Source of the DNA: an uncultured Ruminococcus sp.
GTDB taxonomy: Bacteria; Bacillota; Clostridia; Oscillospirales; Acutalibacteraceae
Length of the DNA stretch: 40,532 bases
Reading direction: 5' to 3'
Assembly (NCBI GenBank): GCA_902785425.1
Contig: CACZYP010000012.1
Span: forward strand, 1-40,532
Part shown: one piece after another, positions 32,012 to 40,436 of the stretch
Layout of the letters: each line of letters opens with the position of its first letter
How positions within the stretch are numbered: position 1 is the stretch's first letter
Translations under genes and position numbers: made by a program
The notes under the pieces: model-generated
The model's database searches: none
What the model was told of the DNA's origin: nothing
The model's input: only the letters and a program-made list of their open reading frames with translations

Positions 32012-32644
32012 GTGGGAAAACTTGATAACAACAAAAAGGTGAAAGAAGATTCGCTTCTTCAGACGGCGTATCATCTTTTTATAGAAAACGGAGTCAGCAA
32101 GACTTCCGTTTCAGATATCACAAAAAGCGCAGGCGTAGCAAAGGGGACATTCTACTTATATTTTAAAGATAAGTATGATCTGAAAAACCGATTGATATCT
32201 CGTCACTCGTCACGACTTTTTGAAACTGCCATGCAGGAGCTTGAAAGCTGCAAGGATTCTCTTTCTTTTAATGAGAAAATAATCTTTCTTATTGACAGTA
32301 TCCTTTCACAGCTTGAAGATAACAAGCCGCTTTTAGTTTTTATATCAAAAAATCTGAGCTGGGGCGTATTCAAAAATTCTATATCAACAATGACGAAACG
32401 CAGCGACGAGTTTAATTTTCTTGAAATATATCAGGCAATGATCAACGACGCTCCCGGCGAGCTTAATAATCCCGAGATAATGCTTTATATGATAGTGGAG
32501 CTTGTAAACTCCACATGCTATTCGTCTATACTTCACGCCGAACCTGTTCCGCTTGACGAATTGAAGCCGCACCTTTACCGCTGTGTAAACGAGATCATTA
32601 AAGCGCATATTGCCGACAGTTCACAAGAGGAAATAACTACTTGA
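32012..32644 (+). CDS. TetR family transcriptional regulator
   Basis: 210 residues from a GTG with GGAGGTG upstream. The N-terminal helix-turn-helix is clear: LLQTAYHLFIENGVSKTSVSDITKSAGVAKGTFYLYFKDKYDL, with the TFYLYFK recognition end typical of TetR proteins. The C-terminal ~150 residues are the helical ligand domain. It is divergent from the MMPL operon and three matching dyads lie between, so it very likely represses that operon and perhaps itself. The GH3 gene follows after eight bases and is co-transcribed; the ligand may be a substrate or product of that enzyme or of the pump. Confidence 0.92.
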   Translation: MGKLDNNKKVKEDSLLQTAYHLFIENGVSKTSVSDITKSAGVAKGTFYLYFKDKYDLKNRLISRHSSRLFETAMQELESCKDSLSFNEKIIFLIDSILSQLEDNKPLLVFISKNLSWGVFKNSISTMTKRSDEFNFLEIYQAMINDAPGELNNPEIMLYMIVELVNSTCYSSILHAEPVPLDELKPHLYRCVNEIIKAHIADSSQEEITT

Positions 32645-32652
32645 GGTAAAAT

Positions 32653-34374
32653 ATGAAAACTATACCGTCTTCCGAAGCTATTCTGACAATTAACAGATCG
32701 AATGTATTTGCCGCAAAGCCCGATTATGACGCTGTACAGAAAGAAACCATATCTCCACTCAGAACCAATACGGCTTTGCTGATGAAAATACTTGCCGACA
32801 ACGCCGACACCGAGTACGGCAGAAAATACGGTTTTTCCGATATAACCTCCGTAGAGGAATACCGGAAGAAGGTTCCCGTTGTAACGTATGAAGATATCGA
32901 GCCGTATATTCAAAGAATGGTTAAAGGCGAGAAAGATATACTGACTTCATATTCTTTTTCGCATATGAACGAGACATCGGGAACAGTTGGTAAGCAAAAG
33001 CTTATCCCGCTTACCGATATGCAAAAGGGCGTTTTTATCAAATATAATCTGCGGTATAATCAGGCATTGCTTGCCGACAAGCTCGGAGAAGAGTGGATGA
33101 AAGGCCGCTCTTTTTCAACGACGGAAGGAACTCACCGAACGGCGCCTTCCGGAATAACGATAGGCAGCGCATCTTCCGTAATGGCAGCAAATATAGGGGG
33201 GAGGCAGGCAGTTGATGATATCATGCGTAGACAGTATACTTCACCTGTAGAAGCTTCCATACCGTCTCCCGGCACGCAGACCAACTATATCCACGTTCGA
33301 TTTGCAATGGCGGATAGAAATCTGACAAGCATAATCTGCGTAGTTTACGCTCAGCTCGTGCAGCTGTTCCATTATATTGCCGAAAACTATGAGATCCTTA
33401 TAAATGACATTGAAAACGGTACTATAAACAAAAGCATAACTCTGCCCGAAAGTGTAAGGGAGTCGCTTCTTAAAAAGATAGAACCGATGCCCGAACGTGC
33501 CGCAGAGCTTCGTGAAGTTTTCAAAAACGGCAGCTCGTTCGCATTTGTTCCGAAGATATGGCCGAAGCTTGCGTACTTTATCGGGATAGGCGGCGACGGC
33601 TACTCTATCTACGATAAAACTATCAAAGAAAAATATACAGGCGGAAAGGTGAGAAACCTTTACTCCGGAATAACAGCTTCCGAGGGATTATGGTCTGTCC
33701 CCGTCGAGTTGGACAATGAAGACAGCGTACTTGCGCCCGGCTCGGCTTTTATGGAGTTCCTTCCCGTTGAAGCAGGCGATGATCTTTCAAAATGCGTTAC
33801 TATAGATAAGCTCGAAAAGGGCAGAACATACGAGCTGATAATCACGAATCTGTGCGGTTTTTACCGCTACCGTATGAGCGACTCCGTGCTTGTTACGGGC
33901 TTTTATAACAAAACGCCGCTTGTGCGCTTTATGTACAGAGCAAACAGAACGGTAGATATGGTAGGGGAAAAGACGACTGAAAAGGCTTTGCAGCTTGCTG
34001 TTGAAAGTGCAGCCGAAGAGCTTCGGTTTGCGCTTTCGGATTATGTTCTGTATCCCGACCGTGAAGCCTCTCCGCCTCGCTACATATTTTTGATACAGCC
34101 CGAAAACGAGCAGGTAAAGGAACGCATAAGCCTTGACGTTCTTAATGAGACGATAGAAAAATACCTTTTTAAAATGAATGAAGAATACTGCTTCGGAGTA
34201 AAAGACGGCACACGAATGACTCACTCCGAATCGTTCTGGCTGCAGCCCGAAACGACATTTCTTTATCGTGAACTGATGATAATGAAAGGTGCGTCTCCGA
34301 GCCAGGTAAAGCCTGTTCACGTTATTACAAATGAACAGCAGCGCAGATTCTTTTTCAGTCTGAGAGATGAATAA
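32653..34374 (+). CDS. GH3-family acyl-acid-amido synthetase-like protein
   Basis: 573 residues. The protein matches the GH3 auxin-responsive family: an adenylate-forming fold with an early PLRTNTALLMKILADNADTEYGRKYGF segment, HMNETSGTVGKQKLIPLT as the nucleotide-binding loop (S/T-S-G-T), NLYSGITASEGLW in the middle, and a C-terminal TNLCGFYRYRMSDSV region with the conserved FYRYR. Plant GH3 enzymes couple acyl acids to amino acids through an acyl-adenylate. Bacterial members exist but substrates are mostly unknown. Its operon with a TetR regulator, opposite a lipid-type MMPL pump, suggests modification or use of an acyl compound that the pump handles (inference). Confidence 0.85.
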   Translation: MKTIPSSEAILTINRSNVFAAKPDYDAVQKETISPLRTNTALLMKILADNADTEYGRKYGFSDITSVEEYRKKVPVVTYEDIEPYIQRMVKGEKDILTSYSFSHMNETSGTVGKQKLIPLTDMQKGVFIKYNLRYNQALLADKLGEEWMKGRSFSTTEGTHRTAPSGITIGSASSVMAANIGGRQAVDDIMRRQYTSPVEASIPSPGTQTNYIHVRFAMADRNLTSIICVVYAQLVQLFHYIAENYEILINDIENGTINKSITLPESVRESLLKKIEPMPERAAELREVFKNGSSFAFVPKIWPKLAYFIGIGGDGYSIYDKTIKEKYTGGKVRNLYSGITASEGLWSVPVELDNEDSVLAPGSAFMEFLPVEAGDDLSKCVTIDKLEKGRTYELIITNLCGFYRYRMSDSVLVTGFYNKTPLVRFMYRANRTVDMVGEKTTEKALQLAVESAAEELRFALSDYVLYPDREASPPRYIFLIQPENEQVKERISLDVLNETIEKYLFKMNEEYCFGVKDGTRMTHSESFWLQPETTFLYRELMIMKGASPSQVKPVHVITNEQQRRFFFSLRDE

Positions 34375-34384
34375 TATTAGTTTA

Positions 34385-34411
34385 AGCCACTCTGAACCGG
34401 GTGGCTTTTTT
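34385..34411 (+). terminator. Terminator of the tetR-GH3 operon
   Basis: AGCCAC (34385-34390) pairs with GTGGCT (34401-34406), then six T. Confidence 0.85.
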
Positions 34412-34436
34412 CGACCCTAATTTTTACAATTTAGTC

Positions 34437-34465
34437 TTGATTATTACAAAATTGTTTTATATAAT
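34437..34465 (+). promoter_or_regulatory. Promoter of the RodA/FtsW-type gene
   Basis: TTGATT (34437-34442), 17 bases, perfect TATAAT (34460-34465), 22 bases before the ATG. Confidence 0.75.
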
Positions 34466-34487
34466 AGAATAGTAAGGGGGAAAGCGA

Positions 34488-35636
34488 ATGAGATCAATAT
34501 TGGACAAGGTTTCGGAATACTTCCGATATACAGATAAATTCCTGTGGCTGATCGTTATTGCACTCAACACAACGAGCTTGCTTATAATTTCAAGCATGCA
34601 GCGTGCAGGCGACTATAATTATCTGAGAACTCAGTCTATCGCACTCACGATCGGCGCTGTCGGCGCTGTGGCTTTGTCGTGCATCGACTATAAATATATA
34701 CAAAAATTCTGGTGGCTTGCAGCTGCTGCGGGATTCGGGCTTATCGGCATCGTTTTTGCATTCGGACAAAGGGTAGAGGGTACCGATGATACAGCGTGGA
34801 TCAACGTCGGCGGCTTCTCGCTTCAGCCGTCGGAGTTCGTTAAGATCTGCTTTATCATCACTCTTTCAATGCACCTGAGCATACTCATGAAAGATGACCT
34901 TATACGATCGTTTCCTCACGTATGTCTGCTTGCAGTCCACGGCGCTATACCCGTTGTGCTCATACATTTTCAGGGGGACGACGGTTCGGCGCTGATATTT
35001 GCTCTTATTTTTATTATCATGACATTTGCAGCAGGCGTACAGCTGAGGTATTACGCAGGTACACTGCTTGCAGCAGGTCTTGCAGCGCCGTTTGTATGGA
35101 CAAAGATCCTTAATGAAGATCAGCGAAACCGTATACTCGTAATATTTGACCTTGATGAGAACGCAAAGTCTGTTTACGGCTGGCAGCAGTATCAGGCAAA
35201 GCTTTCAATCTCTTCGGGCGGCTATACGGGTGCAGGACTTTTCAACGGTCAGAGAGTAGGCTATGCGATAGTTCCCGAGCAGGAAAACGACTTTATTTTT
35301 ACCGTTGCCGGTGAGGAACTCGGATTTATCGGCTGCTGTATTATTCTTATATTGTTCATAGCGCTGCTGTTCCGTATTTTCTACAAATCCGCAAGCGCTC
35401 GTGATGAGTTCGGTCAGAATCTTTGCATCGGTGTTTTTGCGCTGCTGCTTTCGCAGGTCGCTATCAATCTTGGCATGGTTCTCGGATTCTTGCCTGTAGT
35501 CGGCGTAACGCTGCCGTTTCTGAGCGCAGGCGGTACATCGGTTCTCGGAGCGATGCTTTGTATCGGTATAGTACAGAGCGTTCATCTTTACAGTAACGAT
35601 GACAGACTCATCATTAAGGCGGCGCCGCATAAATAA
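34488..35636 (+). CDS. rodA: RodA/FtsW/SpoVE family SEDS peptidoglycan glycosyltransferase
   Basis: 382 residues with about ten membrane segments. SEDS signatures are present: AWINVGGFSLQPSEFVKI near residue 105, VYGWQQYQAKLSISSGGYTGAGLFNG around residue 230 with the W-Q-x-x-Q motif, PEQENDFIFTVAGEELGF near 265 with the catalytic-region Asp, and LPVVGVTLPFLSAGGTS near 330. SEDS proteins polymerise lipid II strands with a class B PBP; RodA serves elongation, SpoVE sporulation. Size and sequence suit RodA, but the others are not excluded. Its partner PBP is not in the window. The ribosome site is AAGGGGG. Confidence 0.87.
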   Translation: MRSILDKVSEYFRYTDKFLWLIVIALNTTSLLIISSMQRAGDYNYLRTQSIALTIGAVGAVALSCIDYKYIQKFWWLAAAAGFGLIGIVFAFGQRVEGTDDTAWINVGGFSLQPSEFVKICFIITLSMHLSILMKDDLIRSFPHVCLLAVHGAIPVVLIHFQGDDGSALIFALIFIIMTFAAGVQLRYYAGTLLAAGLAAPFVWTKILNEDQRNRILVIFDLDENAKSVYGWQQYQAKLSISSGGYTGAGLFNGQRVGYAIVPEQENDFIFTVAGEELGFIGCCIILILFIALLFRIFYKSASARDEFGQNLCIGVFALLLSQVAINLGMVLGFLPVVGVTLPFLSAGGTSVLGAMLCIGIVQSVHLYSNDDRLIIKAAPHK

Positions 35637-35650
35637 AACAAAGACAACAC

Positions 35651-35676
35651 CGACCTTATCGGAAGATAAGGTCGGG
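35651..35676. repeat. 11-bp hairpin behind the RodA-type gene
   Basis: A perfect stem CCGACCTTATC (35651-35661) and GATAAGGTCGG (35666-35676) with a GGAA loop. No T-run follows on the + strand (GAAAAC), so it may be an mRNA 3' stabiliser or a weak terminator. Confidence 0.55.
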
Positions 35677-35692
35677 AAAACTATTCGATACA

Positions 35693-35722
35693 CTTATACA
35701 AAATGGATATTTTGTATAAGTC
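35693..35722. repeat. Perfect palindrome before the Xer-type gene
   Basis: ACTTATACAAAAT (35693-35705) and ATTTTGTATAAGT (35710-35722) are exact reverse complements around GGAT. Read as 11-6-11 arms and centre (35694-35721) the size equals a Xer core site. It is 23 bases ahead of the recombinase ATG. A repressor operator or an mRNA hairpin are alternatives. Confidence 0.55.
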
Positions 35723-35744
35723 GAGGAAGGGGCTTGTACAGTAA

Positions 35745-36731
35745 ATGGATATATATTCAGAATCACCCGAAATTATAAAGGGATTTCTTGTTTACATGAG
35801 TACCGTTAAAGGAAAATCCGAAAACACTGTCAGAGAGTATTATCTTGATCTGCGCACGTTTTTCCGGTTTATAAAACGCTCACGAGGTCTTGTTAAGCCC
35901 GACACGGAGTTTACCGATATCGATATCAGCGATGTCGATCTTGATCTTATAAAAACGGTCACACTCGACGACGGATATAACTTCATGCTTTTTTTGCAGC
36001 GTGAACGAAACAACAATGCGTCAACAAGGTGCCGCAAAGCGTCGTCGCTTTCAACTTTCTTCAAGTATCTTACAAACAAGAAAATGCTTCTTGCTATCGA
36101 TCCGCTCGAAGGACTTGAAAACCCAAAGGTCGGAAAACGACTGCCGAAGTATCTTACACTCGAACAGTGCTACGATCTTCTGAACGCCGTTGAAGGACAA
36201 TTCAAGGAACGTGATTACTGTATTCTCGTGCTGTTCCTTAATTGCGGAATGCGTTTGTCGGAGCTTTGCTCGATCAACTACAACAGTATTTCATCGGACG
36301 GAACTCTCAGGATCGTCGGTAAAGGCAACAAAGAACGAAGCGTTTATCTTAACAAGGCTTGTCTTGACGCTGTCAACGAGTATAAAAAAGTTCGCCCCGT
36401 AGACGGCGTTCGTGACAAAAATGCACTGTTTATCAGCCGTCAGCTCAACAGAATGAGTCCAAAGACCGTTCAGGCGCTTGTCAACAAATATCTCGAAAAG
36501 ATCGGTCTCGGCGGTCAGGGCTACTCCGTACATAAACTTCGCCACACCGCAGCTACACTGATGTATCAGCACGGCGGCGTTGATATAAGGATCCTCAAAG
36601 AAATACTCGGTCATGAGAATCTCGGAACGACCGAGATATATACTCATCTGTCAACCGAACAGATGAAGCAGGCAGTTATGTCCAACCCCCTTTCCTCTGT
36701 TGCGCAGAAGAAAAAGAACGATCACGATTAA
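35745..36731 (+). CDS. xerD: Tyrosine recombinase, XerC/XerD type
   Basis: 328 residues. An N-terminal SAM-like core-binding domain (~8-115) is followed by the catalytic domain with all six active residues: Arg170 (CGMRLSEL), Lys193 (GKGNKERSV), His263 and Arg266 (HKLRHTAA), His290 (LGHENLGTT) and Tyr299 (IYTHL). Length exceeds the usual ~300 by an N-terminal loop rich in Asp (~52-75). It lies among host genes, so it is probably a chromosomal Xer enzyme (dimer resolution) and not a phage integrase; the XerC or XerD role cannot be set. GAGGAAGGGG is ~12 bases from the ATG. A 30-bp palindrome precedes it. Confidence 0.88.
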   Translation: MDIYSESPEIIKGFLVYMSTVKGKSENTVREYYLDLRTFFRFIKRSRGLVKPDTEFTDIDISDVDLDLIKTVTLDDGYNFMLFLQRERNNNASTRCRKASSLSTFFKYLTNKKMLLAIDPLEGLENPKVGKRLPKYLTLEQCYDLLNAVEGQFKERDYCILVLFLNCGMRLSELCSINYNSISSDGTLRIVGKGNKERSVYLNKACLDAVNEYKKVRPVDGVRDKNALFISRQLNRMSPKTVQALVNKYLEKIGLGGQGYSVHKLRHTAATLMYQHGGVDIRILKEILGHENLGTTEIYTHLSTEQMKQAVMSNPLSSVAQKKKNDHD

Positions 36732-36892
36732 AGCTTAACTCCCCCGTCGCTCCGTCAAAATATTACAATTATTACAAATAAATATTACAATTTGTTGCTT
36801 TTTATCTTTATAAGCTGCCGTTTACATTTTTTGTCAGTTTTTTCACTTCATATATGCTATAATATCTTATCGGAATTATGGAGGTGAATGCT

Positions 36893-37117
36893 TTGATCAC
36901 ATATTCTATCATTACGGAACAGAATAACGGCAGTAAATGCGGTGAATATACTTCTTACGGAATAGATGTAAGCGACGGAGAACGCCGTTTTAAGATACAC
37001 GATGTTTTTCTTGACAAGCAGGAAGCGCTTGAATGTGTCAGACTTTTCAACAGTGAACAGCTTGAGATCATACATCTTGAACAGGTGATTGATGAAATAT
37101 TGAGATACGGTTTGTAA
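36893..37117 (+). CDS. Small conserved protein (DUF6514-like)
   Basis: 74 residues from TTG at 36893; GGAGG (36880-36884) is eight bases ahead, while ATG at 36878 overlaps that site. The order SYGIDVSDGERRFKIHDVF, then ALECVRLFNSEQLEIIHLEQVIDEIL matches my memory of DUF6514, a small Firmicutes family of unknown role. No membrane or signal segment. A TGC-extended TATAAT lies at 36858-36863 without a good -35. A perfect terminator hairpin follows the stop. Confidence 0.7.
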   Translation: MITYSIITEQNNGSKCGEYTSYGIDVSDGERRFKIHDVFLDKQEALECVRLFNSEQLEIIHLEQVIDEILRYGL

Positions 37118-37145
37118 AACAGCGGCATTTGCCGCTGTTTTATTT
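37117..37145 (+). terminator. Terminator of the 36893 gene
   Basis: AAACAGCGGC (37117-37126) pairs with GCCGCTGTTT (37131-37140) across ATTT; TTATTTT follows. The stem begins on the last base of the stop codon. Confidence 0.85.
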
Positions 37146-37152
37146 TGTCGGG

Positions 37153-37181
37153 TTGACGATTTCAAAGAAATTTGTTACAAT
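37153..37181 (+). promoter_or_regulatory. Promoter of the HAD hydrolase gene
   Basis: TTGACG (37153-37158), 17 bases, TACAAT (37176-37181). Confidence 0.75.
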
Positions 37182-37211
37182 ACATAATGTCAACAAAGGA
37201 GCTGATTTTTT

Positions 37212-37784
37212 TTGAACGTATACGATTTTGATAAAACGATCTATTATAACGACAGCACATCGGATTTTTATATGTTCTGCCTGAAACGCCACCCGAAAAT
37301 TGCGGCGCATTTTCCGAAAACTATGGGCGCATTTATCCTGTATCTTCTGAGAATCAAAACAAAAACTCAGTTCAAGGAAATAATGTATGAATTTCTTCAT
37401 GAGGTCGATATAGAAAAAGATCTTCCCGATTTCTGGGAAACTCATAAGAACAAAATAAAGCCGTTTTATCTTGAACATAAAAAGAGCGATGACGTTATTA
37501 TCTCGGCTTCACCGGAGTTTTTGCTGGCGCCGATATGCAAAGAGGTCGGCATCAATCATATGATGGCGTCAAAGGTAGATCCGAAAACAGGCAAATATAC
37601 GGGTATCAACTGTCACGGAAAAGAAAAAGTGCGCCGCTTTGAAGAGAAATTCGGCAGCGCACATATTGATGAGTTTTATTCCGACGCTTACTGCGACACA
37701 CCGCTTGCACTTATGGCAGAACGCAGCTTTATGGTCAAGGGCGATCGTGTTTCCGACTGGAAATTCCGCCGCCGTGACAAATAA
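37212..37784 (+). CDS. HAD-IB family phosphatase
   Basis: 190 residues from a TTG with AAGGAG ten bases upstream. Motif I is YDFDKT with the nucleophile Asp5 and acid Asp7. A helical cap follows (~20-90). Motif II is IISASPEF, motif III Lys lies in the GKEKVRR region, and motif IV is FYSDAYCDTPL with two Asp. This is the phosphoserine-phosphatase-like (HAD-IB) subclass. Serine or phospholipid phosphates are typical substrates; neither can be shown here. It is monocistronic between its promoter and a terminator hairpin. Confidence 0.88.
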   Translation: MNVYDFDKTIYYNDSTSDFYMFCLKRHPKIAAHFPKTMGAFILYLLRIKTKTQFKEIMYEFLHEVDIEKDLPDFWETHKNKIKPFYLEHKKSDDVIISASPEFLLAPICKEVGINHMMASKVDPKTGKYTGINCHGKEKVRRFEEKFGSAHIDEFYSDAYCDTPLALMAERSFMVKGDRVSDWKFRRRDK

Positions 37785-37807
37785 AAAGCAGACACAAGGT
37801 CTGCTTT
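37785..37807 (+). terminator. Terminator of the HAD gene
   Basis: AAAGCAGAC (37785-37793) pairs with GTCTGCTTT (37799-37807). Confidence 0.75.
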
Positions 37808-37831
37808 ACATTCACATCATAATAAATGTTC

Positions 37832-37893
37832 AAGGGCATTTTCAAAGACTTTATCCTGCTTTGGCTGATGAGTTTTTGAAGTGCCCTTTTTTT
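37832..37893. terminator. Second hairpin between the HAD gene and the XRE gene
   Basis: AAGGGCA (37832-37838) with TGCCCTT (37882-37888) and TTCAAA (37841-37846) with TTTGAA (37875-37880), then TTTTT. It lies in the convergent gap and could end transcripts from either side. Confidence 0.55.
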
Positions 37894-37937
37894 GGATATT
37901 GCTTACAAAAACTGTGTCTGAAAGAAGAACGCTGATG

Positions 37938-38189
37938 TTATCGTTCTTCACGGCCTAAAAGAAAGTTTACCGAAACTTCAAGGATATCTGACAGTGCAAC
38001 AAGCTCAACGTCCGTTACATATCTGATCTGTCCCTCCAGTTTAGAGAGACCCGATGCGTTCATATCGACACCACGAACCTGCAACTGAGCCAGTAATTCC
38101 TTTTGCTTCATACCCTTCTTTTTCCTTGCTGCTTCCACCCTTGCGCCGACCAGATTACGGTCTCCAAGTGATTGCTTCCGTAAACGCAT
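37938..38189 (-). CDS. XRE-family helix-turn-helix regulator
   Basis: 83 residues. The ATG at 38189 is preferred: AAGGAG (38198-38203) lies eight bases upstream. The HTH reads VGARVEAARKKKGMKQKELLAQLQVRGVDMNASGLSKLEGQIRYVTDVELVALSDILEVSVNFLLG, the usual XRE/Cro fold with the insertion RGVDMN between helices 2 and 3 seen in one common subfamily. It ends right after the DNA-binding domain, so any regulation is by DNA binding alone. Target and signal are unknown. A promoter is placed at 38257-38285. Confidence 0.87.
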   Translation of the reverse strand: MRLRKQSLGDRNLVGARVEAARKKKGMKQKELLAQLQVRGVDMNASGLSKLEGQIRYVTDVELVALSDILEVSVNFLLGREER

Positions 38190-38256
38190 ACGCACATCTC
38201 CTTATCTTTAATCATTTCACTGCGTTGCAAATCTACCCTCTTTATCTCTTATACTT

Positions 38257-38285
38257 ATTATAATATCTAATAAAGAAAAAAGCAA
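38257..38285 (-). promoter_or_regulatory. Promoter of the XRE gene
   Basis: On the minus strand TTGCTT (38280-38285), 17 bases, perfect TATAAT (38257-38262). The surrounding 38204-38510 gap is AT-rich; besides this and the + promoter at 38438 I see nothing in it. Confidence 0.65.
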
Positions 38286-38437
38286 GTATCGAGAAAACAA
38301 AATTGATTTTTACTTTTTTGTATAAAATAAATAAAAATAATGAATACCATCGAAAGAAATAAATATCGTAAATAATCAGTTTATTTCAAATACAACAACA
38401 GGATCGATTTGTAGATAAATTTTATTTAATCATCTTA

Positions 38438-38466
38438 TTGTAATTTGACGCAAAAGGTTATATAAT
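38438..38466 (+). promoter_or_regulatory. Promoter of the 38511 gene
   Basis: TTGTAA (38438-38443), 17 bases, perfect TATAAT (38461-38466), followed by GGAGG at 38498-38502. Confidence 0.7.
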
Positions 38467-38510
38467 AGGAAAGGTCACATTTTATGCAATTATCCACGGA
38501 GGATGTTCTA

Positions 38511-39524
38511 ATGAACAACAGTAAACTAAAGATCCTGACGTTAGTATTGGCGGCATTTGCAATAGTATCTGCTCTCCCCTGTTTTTGTGCAGAGGCAGAC
38601 AGCAGCATTACTACATATGAGCTTACAGAGATAAATATGACGATAGATGTACCTTCACAGACTTCTGTAATAACATCTGCCGTCAAAAAGAACGACAAGT
38701 CTTTCAGAGACGGCACGTTTGATTACCTCACCGCTATGTCAAAAATGCGTGAGGACAACGCATATCTGTACGGCAAAAACGTTGCAGACGGCTACGAGAT
38801 CGAAGTTATGTCGATGAAAAACGAAGACAAGCTCAAGGATCTTTCAAAGCTTAAAGAAAAGAAACTGAACAAGCTTCTTGATAACTATTCAAAGCAGGAA
38901 GATATCGTTGAATCAAGCATATACAAAAACGGTTATCTTACTTTTTTGTTTGCGTCAAGGACATCTAACGGTCCCGAAGGAAGGTTCTTTTACAGCGATT
39001 ATTACACCGTTTATGACGGAAACGATATAATGGTACGCCTTATTTCGGAGAACGACAATATCACGCAGGAAGAGCTTTCGGTGCTGAAAACTGTTACCGA
39101 TTCGATCAGGCTGCCTGTAAAACGCAGATTGAGCTTAAAAGCGCTCCCGGGTAAAAGCGTTTTCTATGCGTTTATATTCCTTACAGCCGCTTTTATACTT
39201 ATTGTACTGTACAGACGCCACGACGAAAAGGTGAATGCGGTAATTCTTCCGATAGCAGAAAAGTGTAAGGCATTTACTTTAAAAACATCTTCCGCACTTA
39301 AAGAAAAAGCCAAAGCAGAAAAAGAAAAGCTTGCGGAAAAAGCCGAAAACGCTCAGAAGGCTTCAAAACGGGAAGAGCCTGCCGAAAAGCCGTCGGAAGT
39401 ATCGGATCAAACAGACGATACGGCTCCGAACGAGCAGTCCGAAGTAGAGGAAGAAGATGATGAAGATCTGTCTTCCATCGACCTTGATGCAGCTATAGCA
39501 TTGTTTGATGATTCATCAGTTTAA
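38511..39524 (+). CDS. Secreted, membrane-anchored protein of unknown function
   Basis: 337 residues. The ATG at 38511 is chosen for GGAGG eight bases upstream; a start at 38484 lies before that site. Signal peptide ~1-29 with a Cys just before the predicted cleavage. The outer domain (~30-205) has a pattern I know from proteins that end in LKTVTDSIRL, a beta-rich DUF domain of Clostridia surface proteins. One membrane segment (~215-235) is followed by a cytoplasmic Lys/Glu/Ala coiled coil and a very acidic tail. So the N-terminal part is outside. The ttcA-like gene follows after 18 bases, with no terminator between, but no functional link is apparent. Confidence 0.7.
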   Translation: MNNSKLKILTLVLAAFAIVSALPCFCAEADSSITTYELTEINMTIDVPSQTSVITSAVKKNDKSFRDGTFDYLTAMSKMREDNAYLYGKNVADGYEIEVMSMKNEDKLKDLSKLKEKKLNKLLDNYSKQEDIVESSIYKNGYLTFLFASRTSNGPEGRFFYSDYYTVYDGNDIMVRLISENDNITQEELSVLKTVTDSIRLPVKRRLSLKALPGKSVFYAFIFLTAAFILIVLYRRHDEKVNAVILPIAEKCKAFTLKTSSALKEKAKAEKEKLAEKAENAQKASKREEPAEKPSEVSDQTDDTAPNEQSEVEEEDDEDLSSIDLDAAIALFDDSSV

Positions 39525-39542
39525 AAAGCGGGAGTTTTTGCA

Positions 39543-40403
39543 GTGAGCAGAGAATTAAGACCGATACAGCTTATCGAACGCAGTATCAACAAAAAGTACA
39601 GAAAAGTTCTTTGGAATCCGTTTATTGAAGCTGTGAAAAAATACGAGCTTATAAAAGAGAACGACAAGATCGCCGTGTGTATCTCCGGCGGAAAAGACTC
39701 TATGCTTTTAGCGGTGCTTATGCGTATGCTGCAGCGATACAGCGAGGTGCCTTTTGAGCTTGTCTATCTTGTAATGGATCCCGGTTACAATGCACCTAAC
39801 TTAGAGCGGATAAAGCGCAACGCAGAGCTTCTGGAGCTGCCTGTTACCATTTTTCATACAGATATTTTTGAAGCGGCTGACAATGCCGGACGCTACCCGT
39901 GCTACCTGTGCGCCAAAATGCGCAGAGGTCACCTTTACAGCGCCGCCAAAAAACTCGGCTGCAACAAGATTGCGCTTGGCCATCATTTTTCCGATGTTAT
40001 CGAAACGACTGTTATGGCGATGTTCTACGGCTCTCAGCTTCAAGGCATGATGCCGAAGCTGCACAGCACGAATTACGAGGGCATGGAGCTTATAAGGCCG
40101 CTTTACTGCATTCATGAGGATTCGATCATCTCATGGAAAAACTACAATAAACTCGAATTCCTGCAGTGTGCGTGCCGTTTTACCGAGAACAATGCTCACA
40201 GCAGCGACGGTATCGGCGACAGCAAGCGCCAGGAGATAAAAGTCCTGATCCGTCAGCTCAAAAAAACAAATCCGAACATTGAAAAAAGCATCTTCAACAG
40301 CCTTCACGCTGTACACCTTGATACTTTTATCAACTATAAAACAAAGGGAGTATACCATAGCTTCCTTGATAATTACGACGAAACAAACGGCAGCGATGAA
40401 TGA
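39543..40403 (+). CDS. ttcA: TtcA/TilS-like tRNA 2-thiolation PP-loop ATPase
   Basis: 286 residues from GTG with GGGAG nine bases upstream. The PP-loop is SGGKDS (48-53). Cysteines Cys120 and Cys123 (PCYLCAKMRR) and Cys209/Cys211 (LQCACRF) lie where TtcA binds its Fe-S cluster, and GHHFSDVIETT is the family's second motif. TtcA makes 2-thiocytidine at position 32 of some tRNAs using ATP and a sulfur donor. TtcA-like proteins form several clades, so the target could be another tRNA position. The gene's last codons form one arm of a terminator hairpin. Confidence 0.85.
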   Translation: MSRELRPIQLIERSINKKYRKVLWNPFIEAVKKYELIKENDKIAVCISGGKDSMLLAVLMRMLQRYSEVPFELVYLVMDPGYNAPNLERIKRNAELLELPVTIFHTDIFEAADNAGRYPCYLCAKMRRGHLYSAAKKLGCNKIALGHHFSDVIETTVMAMFYGSQLQGMMPKLHSTNYEGMELIRPLYCIHEDSIISWKNYNKLEFLQCACRFTENNAHSSDGIGDSKRQEIKVLIRQLKKTNPNIEKSIFNSLHAVHLDTFINYKTKGVYHSFLDNYDETNGSDE

Positions 40404-40418
40404 TCGCTGCCGTTTACT
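40385..40418 (+). terminator. Terminator overlapping the ttcA-like stop codon
   Basis: AAACGGCAGCGAT (40385-40397) pairs with ATCGCTGCCGTTT (40403-40415). The left arm encodes the final residues and the stop TGA (40401-40403) lies in the loop. Confidence 0.75.
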
Positions 40419-40436
40419 GTTGTTTATTATATCTAA

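Noticed and set aside
35745-36731. Xer-type gene as integrase of a prophage or integrative element
   Set aside because: Its neighbours are host genes, and no att repeat, excisionase or phage gene is near; the chromosomal Xer role is simpler.
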